DNA of 64,000 bases from CAZBSE01 sp964610385 (GTDB lineage Bacteria; Actinomycetota; Humimicrobiia; Humimicrobiales; Humimicrobiaceae): positions 13,594 through 77,593 of the forward strand of contig CAZSXW010000009.1 in the NCBI GenBank assembly GCA_964610385.1, written 5' to 3'. The translations under genes and the position numbers were made by a program. This document shows, in pieces, positions 53,957-64,000 of the stretch. A model generated the notes under the pieces. That model saw nothing but the letters and a program-made list of their open reading frames with translations. It made no database searches and had not been told where the DNA came from. The stretch's first letter is position 1; each line of letters begins with the position of its first letter.

Positions 53957-54709
53957 TTATTGCTGCAAGACCTCTGCCTGAGCAGCAAAACTTCGCAATC
54001 TATTTTGTATATCTACCATAGTGAATCCTTTTTCTTTTAATATTTTTATTTCTGATGCAACATTAGCTTCGTCTACAGGACCTCTACATCCAATACATGG
54101 GATATTATAACCCGGGCAGCGTGCACCGCATCCAGCTACAGTTATAGGCCCCAGGCATAATTCATTTCTTCCGGTCAGCATGCATACATATTCGTTCATC
54201 TTACACTCTGTGCATACTGCATAGCTGGGGAGTAGAGGCGCGTCTCCATGCAGCAAAGATGCAGCCGCTTTTAAGAACTGCTCTTTTTCTATTGGGCATC
54301 CCGAAATAGATAAGTCAACCTTTACAAAATTTTTCAATGGCTGAGCCGGAATGTTTTTAAAAGACTTGCCGCTTTCACCGTATACTTTCTCCAAAAATAC
54401 CTCTCGCGGCACATCATTTCTCATAGCTGGAAGTCCTCCCCATACGGCACAGGTGCCAAGCGCAATAAGCAATTTTGACCTTTTCCTGATCTTTTCCAAT
54501 GACTGTTTATCCTCAGGCTGTACAACAGACCCGTCAACAAACGCAATATCCAGGTCACAATCCTTATCATTCTTAGTCATGGCTGTGGGAAAACATTTGA
54601 TATCGACAGCACCAAATATATCCATTAGCTGATCCTCGCAATTTAAAATCACTATCTGCTCTCCAGCACAACCTGTCAATCCAAATATGCCTATTTTTGG
54701 TTTTATCAT
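53957..54709 (-). CDS. hydD: Group 3b-like hydrogenase delta (small) subunit, copy 2, with CxxE in place of CxxC
   Basis: Aligns with hydD copy 1 throughout: IKPKIGIFGLTGC, GTCAVWGGLPAM, GCPIEKEQF, CTECKMNEYVC, CLGPITVAGCGARCPG, CIGCRG. The proximal-cluster motif is GCAGEQI, so the second ligand Cys is Glu17. The codon is GAG, three changes from Cys, so a sequencing error is unlikely. The cluster may be absent, altered or Glu-ligated. ATG 54709 matches the start of copy 1; a TTG at 54727 would overlap hydG. Confidence 0.92.
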   Translation of the reverse strand: MIKPKIGIFGLTGCAGEQIVILNCEDQLMDIFGAVDIKCFPTAMTKNDKDCDLDIAFVDGSVVQPEDKQSLEKIRKRSKLLIALGTCAVWGGLPAMRNDVPREVFLEKVYGESGKSFKNIPAQPLKNFVKVDLSISGCPIEKEQFLKAAASLLHGDAPLLPSYAVCTECKMNEYVCMLTGRNELCLGPITVAGCGARCPGYNIPCIGCRGPVDEANVASEIKILKEKGFTMVDIQNRLRSFAAQAEVLQQ

Positions 54710-54719
54710 AATTTTTTCT

Positions 54720-55583
54720 TTACTCAATCATTTCCGGAAGATTTATCGCATCCCAATAAGTAAATATCGGACCATCTATACAGGTATATTTATAACCTAT
54801 GCTGCAATGCCCGCACTTACCTACACCGCATTTCATTTTTCTTTCCAGGGACATAAATATCCTATCTTTGGAGAAATTCTTTTTAAGTAGCTCCTTTAGA
54901 ACAAATTTATACATAATAGGAGGCCCGCACAGTGCAGCGTATGTTGTAGCTGGGTCAATATTTACATAATCAAACAGTTTTGTAACAACCCCGAAATAGG
55001 CCTTCCATATTCCTTCCTCATCTTTGTCCACTGTCAGCAAACACTTCATATCAGGTCTGTCAATAAGCTTTAAAAGTTCATACTTGAATAACATATCGTT
55101 GGGATTTTTTGCTCCAAACATAAGTATAATATCATCAAACTCAGACCTATTCTCCAGCGCATACCAGAGAAGAGACCTTAATGGAGCCATTCCTAAACCA
55201 CCAGCTACAATCAATAAACTGTTGCCCTCTAACTTTTCAATCGGAAAACCATTTCCATAAGGACCCCTTATTCCTACCAAAGAATTTACAGGTAGTCTAA
55301 ACAAAGCATTTGTTACCCTCCCGATTTTTCTCACGCAGAGCTCAATAATCCCACGTCTGTTAGGCGGAGAAGATATTGAAATAGGCGCTTCGCCACTGCC
55401 GATTACACTTAATTCAACAAATTGTCCCGGTCTATAGCTAAAACTTGAGGTAATCTTTGGATCCTCAAACTTTATCTGAAACAAGAGATGGTCCTCAATC
55501 TGCGGAAGAACCTTGATGATCCTTGCCAGATATGGTTGATGTATGTCTTTTTTTATTTTTAACGGAGTCAGACGAGCATTCAT
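54720..55583 (-). CDS. hydG: Group 3b-like hydrogenase gamma subunit (FAD/NAD(P) reductase), copy 2
   Basis: 287 aa. FAD segments PGQFVELSVIGSGEAPISI and GIRGPYGNGFP, nucleotide domain LLIVAGGLGMAPLRSL, cluster site CGVGKCGHCSIGYKYTC. It overlaps hydB by 4 bp. All cofactor motifs are intact, in contrast to the altered small subunit. Confidence 0.94.
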   Translation of the reverse strand: MNARLTPLKIKKDIHQPYLARIIKVLPQIEDHLLFQIKFEDPKITSSFSYRPGQFVELSVIGSGEAPISISSPPNRRGIIELCVRKIGRVTNALFRLPVNSLVGIRGPYGNGFPIEKLEGNSLLIVAGGLGMAPLRSLLWYALENRSEFDDIILMFGAKNPNDMLFKYELLKLIDRPDMKCLLTVDKDEEGIWKAYFGVVTKLFDYVNIDPATTYAALCGPPIMYKFVLKELLKKNFSKDRIFMSLERKMKCGVGKCGHCSIGYKYTCIDGPIFTYWDAINLPEMIE

Positions 55584-56605
55584 AATCTTACACCTCTTAT
55601 TTTATTGATTACCTCTACAATATTTATTTTTGCCGGACACGCATCTATACAACGTCCGCACCCTACACAACTTGGCCTTCCATATTGTGAAACAAACCCC
55701 CTCTGTTTATGAAAAAATCTATTCTTGACTCTGGATGAACGGTCTGCTCTAAAGTTATGACCTCCTGCAACTAAGGCATAATCTTTAAATAAGCAGGAAT
55801 CCCATTGTTTTTTACGAACTCCGTTGCCGGCATTCAGACTGACTTCGTCAAATACGTCGTAGCAGTAACAGGTCGGACAGACCATTGAACAGCTCCCGCA
55901 GCTGAGACACTCCCTGCCAATCTCTTCCCATACCTTGCTCTCATACTCCAAATCCATTATCTCCGGCAGGTCGCTCAGTTCGATGCCCACTTTGAAAAGG
56001 TTCTTCTTTTTGTCAGATCTCTTTTTATACTCAGATATATCCTTTTTATCCACTTTTCTGAACATACTCTTAGCATCGTATACCATATCATCTCCCCTGC
56101 CTGTTCCTACTCTGACTAAATAAGAACTTCCTATATCTGATAAAAATAGGTCAAAACCGTCTTCTACAAAATCTGCATTCATTGAACGGCAAAAACATTT
56201 ATCATCAGGGGTGCAATCCAATCCGATTATTGCAGTATTTTTTCTCCTGGTAAAATAACGATTGTCGACAAATTCACCTGAAAATATCAAATCAAGTATC
56301 TTAATAGCATAGATATCGCAGGAGTGGACCCCAAAAAGCACGAACTTCTTCTCCAACTCTTCTGTCAGCAATTTATAACCTTCTTTCTGGGAAAATTCAA
56401 ATAGAGTATCACTTGGCGGGTGGAAATATTTCTTGGGCGGCAGTATGGTTCTGGTATATTCAAGTTCTATACTGGATAAATCCGTAATCTTTGAAAAAAC
56501 AAATTGCTTATCGCTTTTTTTGACAGGAGCATGTAATTCTCCGAAATTATTCAAACTTAAAATAAACTCGAATAAATTTTTTTTATCTAATTTTAATATC
56601 TGCAT
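55580..56605 (-). CDS. hydB: Group 3b-like hydrogenase beta subunit (dicluster 4Fe-4S), copy 2
   Basis: 341 aa, with CLSCGSCSMVCPTCYCYD and CVGCGRCIDACPAKINI, plus KCFCRSMNADFVEDGFDLF. It starts 4 bp after the REC-kinase hybrid gene, so the hydrogenase is transcribed, and probably translationally coupled, behind the signalling genes. Confidence 0.93.
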   Translation of the reverse strand: MQILKLDKKNLFEFILSLNNFGELHAPVKKSDKQFVFSKITDLSSIELEYTRTILPPKKYFHPPSDTLFEFSQKEGYKLLTEELEKKFVLFGVHSCDIYAIKILDLIFSGEFVDNRYFTRRKNTAIIGLDCTPDDKCFCRSMNADFVEDGFDLFLSDIGSSYLVRVGTGRGDDMVYDAKSMFRKVDKKDISEYKKRSDKKKNLFKVGIELSDLPEIMDLEYESKVWEEIGRECLSCGSCSMVCPTCYCYDVFDEVSLNAGNGVRKKQWDSCLFKDYALVAGGHNFRADRSSRVKNRFFHKQRGFVSQYGRPSCVGCGRCIDACPAKINIVEVINKIRGVRL

Positions 56606-56609
56606 AACT

Positions 56610-57710
56610 TTAATCAGGCTCTTTATTATTTTTCGGTAGATTTATATAAAAGGTACTCCCTTTTCCTAACCTGCTCTCAACCTCAATGGAACCGGAATGC
56701 ATATCCACTATTTTCCTGACGATCGATAAACCAAGTCCTATACCATCAATTTCTTTAGTCTCATTACTTTTAACTCTAAAAAATTCATCAAATATAAATG
56801 GGGTATTTTCTTTATTAATACCTATTCCCGTATCAGAAATCTCCACTCTTATTAGACTATCCTGCTCGACAACCTTTATAAAAACACGGCCCCCTTTATG
56901 ATTAAATCTTATTCCGTTAGAAACAAGGTTGGAAAACATTATTTTTAAGCTCTCCCTGTCACCCTTTACTTTTTTAAGTTTCGCAGATGTATCTATTTTT
57001 AAATCAACTCCTTTTTCTATAGCCTGTGGGCGCATATAATCAACAACATCCTTTAGAACGGAAGATATGTCTAACGGTTTAAATCTTTTTACAACTTCAC
57101 CTGCTTTAATCCGCGTCATCTTTAACCAATCATTTATAAGGTTTAAAAGTATATTGATCTTTTTCCTTACCCGCTCCAGCATTTTTTTTTGCTCTACTCC
57201 TATTTCACCGGCAATTCCGCTTAATATTACCTCAAAATACTGCTGAATATCTACAAGAGGGGTGCGCAACTCATGAGAGATCATAGTTATAAAATTCTCT
57301 TCCATTCTCCTTTTCTCTTCTCTTAAAGCAGCAGCTTCAACAGCCAGCCTCCTCTTTTCCAATCCTCTCTTAACAATAATACGCAGCTCGTCCGGAGTAA
57401 AAGGCTTTGGAAGAAAATCATAAGCACCCTGTTTCATTGATTCCACAGCAGAATCTATTGTTGCAAAACCGGTAATAACTACAGCTATAATATTTGGATC
57501 GATATCTCTGGTTTTTTCAAGTACTTCCATGCCACAGATACCCGGCATTTTCAGATCAACCAGTATTAGGTCAGGCTTTAGCTCTTTTACTTTTTGAAGA
57601 CCTGTTTTACCGTCTCCGGCCGTCTCAACCTGATATCCCTCTCCGGTCAATACCTGAAGGCAGGAATCTCTCATAGCTTCCTCATCATCAATAATTAAAA
57701 TATTAAACAT
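56610..57710 (-). CDS. Response-regulator/histidine-kinase hybrid (REC-HisKA-HATPase)
   Basis: 366 aa, soluble. REC domain with DDE acidic pocket and phospho-acceptor Asp52 (LILVDLKMPG), Lys near 102 (PKPF); short coiled linker; HisKA with His146 in ISHELRTPL; HATPase with the N-box (MFSNLVSNGIRFN), DTGIGI and GIGLGLSIV. There is no DNA-binding domain. It probably takes phosphate from, or modulates, the kinase at 58148 and relays it onward. Confidence 0.93.
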   Translation of the reverse strand: MFNILIIDDEEAMRDSCLQVLTGEGYQVETAGDGKTGLQKVKELKPDLILVDLKMPGICGMEVLEKTRDIDPNIIAVVITGFATIDSAVESMKQGAYDFLPKPFTPDELRIIVKRGLEKRRLAVEAAALREEKRRMEENFITMISHELRTPLVDIQQYFEVILSGIAGEIGVEQKKMLERVRKKINILLNLINDWLKMTRIKAGEVVKRFKPLDISSVLKDVVDYMRPQAIEKGVDLKIDTSAKLKKVKGDRESLKIMFSNLVSNGIRFNHKGGRVFIKVVEQDSLIRVEISDTGIGINKENTPFIFDEFFRVKSNETKEIDGIGLGLSIVRKIVDMHSGSIEVESRLGKGSTFYINLPKNNKEPD

Positions 57711-57733
57711 ATCAATTTCCCGAACTGAATTAC

Positions 57734-58126
57734 TTATTTATTTAAAAGCCTTTCAACTCTCTCCAATAAATCGACTGTCTTGACAGGTTTCTCTACATAG
57801 TCGTCTGCTTCAAAATATTCCCCATCTGTCTCTGGTGAGAATTTGAGGCCGGTCTTCTCTGTAACAGCTGACACTGAAAGTACAGGAATTTTTTTTAATT
57901 CCGGGTCGTGTTTAAGCTTATAGCAGATAGTAAAACCATCATCCAGTTTTTCCATCATGATATCGAGAATGATTAAATCGGGTTTTTCAGAATCAATTTT
58001 TTTCATCCCCTCATTCTTATCATAGGCAGTCACAACCTTATAAGATTTATTTTCAAGTATAGCTTTTATTGCCTCCACATAATCGGGATCGTCGTCAATT
58101 ATTAGAATCTTTGTATTATTCTTCAT
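57734..58126 (-). CDS. Stand-alone response regulator (REC only)
   Basis: 130 aa with the acidic pair IIDDDPDY, phospho-acceptor Asp55 (LIILDIMMEK) and conserved Lys in YVEKPV. A SPETDGEYFEADDYVEKP segment follows the fourth strand. No output domain is fused, so it works through protein contacts. It lies 21 bp after the sensor kinase and 23 bp before the hybrid. Confidence 0.92.
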   Translation of the reverse strand: MKNNTKILIIDDDPDYVEAIKAILENKSYKVVTAYDKNEGMKKIDSEKPDLIILDIMMEKLDDGFTICYKLKHDPELKKIPVLSVSAVTEKTGLKFSPETDGEYFEADDYVEKPVKTVDLLERVERLLNK

Positions 58127-58147
58127 TTTATATACCTTCTTTCTTTT

Positions 58148-60091
58148 TTATTTATTTAATTTCCCTACGGGCAATCTTATGAAGAAAGTCGTACCTTTTC
58201 CAACCTGGCTCTTTACATCAATATTCCCCCCATGGCTCTTAATTATTCCATAGCTAATAGCAAGACCCAATCCCATCCCGCCGGCTTCCCCCCTGGTCGT
58301 AAAGAATGGTTCAAACAAACTCTTAATATTCTCCTGAGATATTCCACGTCCCGTATCAGTTAATTGTATTTCCAGGGTCCTTTTCCTTTTTAAAAGGCGA
58401 ACACTTATAGTAAAATTTCCTTTTCCTCTCATTGCCTCCGCTGCATTTAAAAAAATATTCATAAAAACCTGTTGAATCTGGATTTTATCTATCATCACCA
58501 TAGGCAGGGTTTTGTTAAGTTTTTTAGTGATCTTTATATTCTGAAATAGTGACTGCTTTTCGACGAGAGACGAAACCCTCTCCAAAATATTATTTATATC
58601 TGCCAGTTCTTTCTTTGGCTCAGTTTTACGGGCAAAATCAAGTAGTCCCTTTACGATTTCCTTACACCTTACAGTCTCTCTTACTATCTTTTTTAAATTC
58701 TCTTTCTTAAAACCCTGTAGTTTTGACTCCTCTAGTAATAGATTGCTGTATACCATGATCGCACCAAGTGGATTGTTTATCTCATGAGCAACACCCGCAG
58801 CTAAACGCCCAAGAGATGCCAGTCTCTCTGATTCCTGTACCTTTTGCTGGGTACGCGCTTTTAATTGTTCATCTCTTTCTTTTATCGACGAAACCATGAA
58901 ATTAAATGCCTCTGTAAGCTCGCCAATCTCATCCTTTGAGGTAAGTTTAACTTTTTGTGTTAAATCTCCGTTTGCCAGCTTTTTTGAAGCATAGACCAAT
59001 TGATTAATAGGTTTTAATATATTTGAAATCAAGAAATATGAAATAATTAAAGCTAGGGCCATCCCGGAAAGTGTTATTCCCAGGAATATTCCCATGGTCT
59101 TCTTCTGCAAATCGGTAAATTTCTCTTCGAGAAGACCAACATATAATATACCGATTATTTCTCCATTTATATTTTCTATCGGCTCGTATGCAGAAATGTA
59201 CCAATTATTCACTACAAACGCCCTTCCGACCCAGGGTATTCCCTTTACCAATACTTGATCGTATACCTCCTCCGAAACTCTCGTACCTATGGCCCTGTTT
59301 CCATCCAGGTTCTGAACATTAGTTGAAATACGAAGATCTTCCTGGAAAATAGTTGCTGTTCCTATATCCTTTCCCTTATACTTTACTCCCTCAAATACCG
59401 TATTCTTGACTTTGTCAACTATTTCATAATCTCTATTCAGCAATCTCCATGCATAGATAATCCCCAGTAGCTCATTATCATAGTCTATAATAGGAGCTGC
59501 TGCTTTCAGAACCATTCCTGAAGTTTCTTCCTTTTCCGGTCTTTCTTTTTCATTAGGAGTAGGTATAAACTTTATATAAGCCTGCTCGGCTAAATCTTTT
59601 CCTTCTTTCTCCAGCTCTTCTCTTGAAATTATCTGAGTCGAGGCTATTGACTCTTTATATAATAGTACACTGCTTATTAACTCATCTTCTGCCTGATTAT
59701 CACTATAAATATTAGGATTGTTTGCTCTGAAAAGAACATCTCCGTTCTCATCAGTTAGAGTAAGTATATCCAGCTGCTCTTCTTCTTTTATTCGAATAAG
59801 CTCTTTTTCTATACCTTTTAGATTGCCTTCCAAAATAGCTTCCTTTATGAAAAATCTTTCTGCAGTCAGTCTTACCAAGTCTCTTATCTCTTTAAGTTCT
59901 TCCTGATATATCTCTCTTGCCGAATACAGATCGGTTCTTACTCTATCCTGTTCCTCTCTTATTATTCCACTGCCTATTAAATTTACTCCTATAAGTGTTG
60001 TAACAGAACCTGTGATAATCACCACTGCAAGAAAGCTTACAATAAGTTTCGTCTTTAACGAAATCTTAATTTTTAAAAAGGGCCTCTTCAT
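58148..60091 (-). CDS. Membrane sensor histidine kinase (Cache-HAMP-HisKA-HATPase)
   Basis: 647 aa. Membrane helix 1 at ~14-36, a large extracytoplasmic Cache-like sensor (~40-325), helix 2 at ~333-357, HAMP (~358-405), HisKA with GVAHEINNPLGAI, and HATPase with NIFLNAAEAM, DTGRGIS and GGMGLGLAISYG. The ligand is unknown. First gene of the operon that continues through two signalling genes into hydBGDA copy 2; a good promoter lies upstream. Confidence 0.93.
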   Translation of the reverse strand: MKRPFLKIKISLKTKLIVSFLAVVIITGSVTTLIGVNLIGSGIIREEQDRVRTDLYSAREIYQEELKEIRDLVRLTAERFFIKEAILEGNLKGIEKELIRIKEEEQLDILTLTDENGDVLFRANNPNIYSDNQAEDELISSVLLYKESIASTQIISREELEKEGKDLAEQAYIKFIPTPNEKERPEKEETSGMVLKAAAPIIDYDNELLGIIYAWRLLNRDYEIVDKVKNTVFEGVKYKGKDIGTATIFQEDLRISTNVQNLDGNRAIGTRVSEEVYDQVLVKGIPWVGRAFVVNNWYISAYEPIENINGEIIGILYVGLLEEKFTDLQKKTMGIFLGITLSGMALALIISYFLISNILKPINQLVYASKKLANGDLTQKVKLTSKDEIGELTEAFNFMVSSIKERDEQLKARTQQKVQESERLASLGRLAAGVAHEINNPLGAIMVYSNLLLEESKLQGFKKENLKKIVRETVRCKEIVKGLLDFARKTEPKKELADINNILERVSSLVEKQSLFQNIKITKKLNKTLPMVMIDKIQIQQVFMNIFLNAAEAMRGKGNFTISVRLLKRKRTLEIQLTDTGRGISQENIKSLFEPFFTTRGEAGGMGLGLAISYGIIKSHGGNIDVKSQVGKGTTFFIRLPVGKLNK

Positions 60092-60153
60092 TGCAACATG
60101 GGAAAATATTTAAAGTTTTTAGATAACTATATAACCCAATTTCCACCTATTAA

Positions 60154-60181
60154 AGTATACTAATTTTATCAACTTTATCAA
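60154..60181 (-). promoter_or_regulatory. Promoter of the kinase-hydBGDA operon
   Basis: Minus-strand TTGATA (60181-60176), 16-nt spacer, TATACT (60159-60154), about 60 bp before the kinase start. It lies in the gap after the 5S rRNA gene. Confidence 0.6.
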
Positions 60182-60244
60182 GTATTAATATATAAATGTC
60201 CTTAAATGAACAAAATTATATTAATTTGATATATAATAAAAAAA

Positions 60245-60357
60245 ACGGTGGCGACCTACTCTCCCATACCACAAGGATATAGTACCATCGGCGCTGAAGG
60301 GCTTAACTTTTGTGTTCGGGATGGGAACAAGTGTTGCCCCTTCGCTATAGCCACCGT
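60245..60357 (-). rRNA. rrf: 5S ribosomal RNA
   Basis: Helix I arms CGGTGGC and GCCACCG close the molecule, with conserved loop sequences TTCCCATCCCGAACA and GAGAGTAGG on the minus strand. About 112 nt. A run of eight T (minus strand, 60245-60238) follows directly and may end transcription together with helix I. Confidence 0.95.
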
Positions 60358-60392
60358 AAGTTTTTATATTATAAGGAGCTGTTCTCTCAAAG

Positions 60393-60410
60393 CCTCATAG
60401 CGAATCATAG
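60393..60410 (-). other. 3' strand of the 23S rRNA processing stem
   Basis: CCTCATAGCGAATCATAG (plus strand) is, on the rRNA strand, complementary to the segment before the 23S 5' end at 63390-63408 with a single bulge. Such stems are the usual RNase III substrate. Confidence 0.75.

Positions 60411-64000
<3,590 letters not shown>

Overview
The window is bacterial chromosome from a low-GC, strictly anaerobic, probably uncultivated lineage. The evidence is an rRNA operon at the right end, cytoplasmic Fe-S/flavin/[NiFe] enzymes everywhere, no oxygen-respiration genes, and lipoprotein ABC transport. The phylum is not settled. The 16S tail (GTCAAGTCATCATG, GGAGTCGCTAGTAATCG) reads like Actinomycetota, but the 23S lacks the ~100-nt insertion typical of that phylum, so a deep-branching low-GC relative or another phylum is possible.

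Layout. (1) 0.5-8.4 kb is a sugar uptake/oxidation locus: RbsB/RbsC/RbsA-type ABC importer, TIM-barrel isomerase/epimerase, two Zn-dependent polyol/sugar dehydrogenases and two L-rhamnose-mutarotase-family proteins. It is driven from two divergent copies of one 32-bp promoter/operator. (2) 8.7-13.4 kb (+) is hypFCDE. (3) 13.4-32.6 kb (-) is one tightly packed ~19-kb operon that reads, in transcription order: small helical protein, HdrC-like, double HdrA, MvhD, FrhB-like Fe-S protein, HydB/AsrA-like Fe-S protein, HydG-like FAD/NAD(P) reductase, a giant HdrA-GltD fusion, MvhD, small protein X2, a reduced HdrA, MvhD, small protein X1, [NiFe] small subunit, [NiFe] large subunit, maturation protease, hypA. 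No HdrB is present. (4) 32.7-36.6 kb (-) is a complete hydBGDA group 3b (sulfhydrogenase/NAD(P)-type) hydrogenase. (5) 36.8-39.1 kb (-) is sufC-sufB/D-hypB. (6) 39.4-42.6 kb has a DUF1015 protein and GTP-dependent PEP carboxykinase. (7) 43.0-52.1 kb is a glycoside/xylose block: GH3 glycosidase, MalF/MalG-type importer with binding protein, ROK repressor, and divergent xylulokinase. (8) 52.1-60.1 kb is an Rrf2 regulator and a second hydBGDA hydrogenase cotranscribed behind a sensor kinase, a response regulator and a REC-kinase hybrid. (9) 60.2-64.0 kb (-) is the rRNA operon 16S (partial)-23S-5S with no tRNA in the spacer.

How it may work together (inference). Sugars imported and oxidised by regions 1 and 7 yield NAD(P)H. 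Three [NiFe] hydrogenases, served by a complete HypABCDEF set and a SUF-type Fe-S system, dispose of or recover electrons as H2. The large operon looks like a flavin-based electron-bifurcating or confurcating system linking H2, NAD(P)H and ferredoxin through several HdrA flavin modules. The second hydBGDA operon has a ligand-substituted small subunit and is physically coupled to signalling genes, so it may be redox- or H2-responsive.
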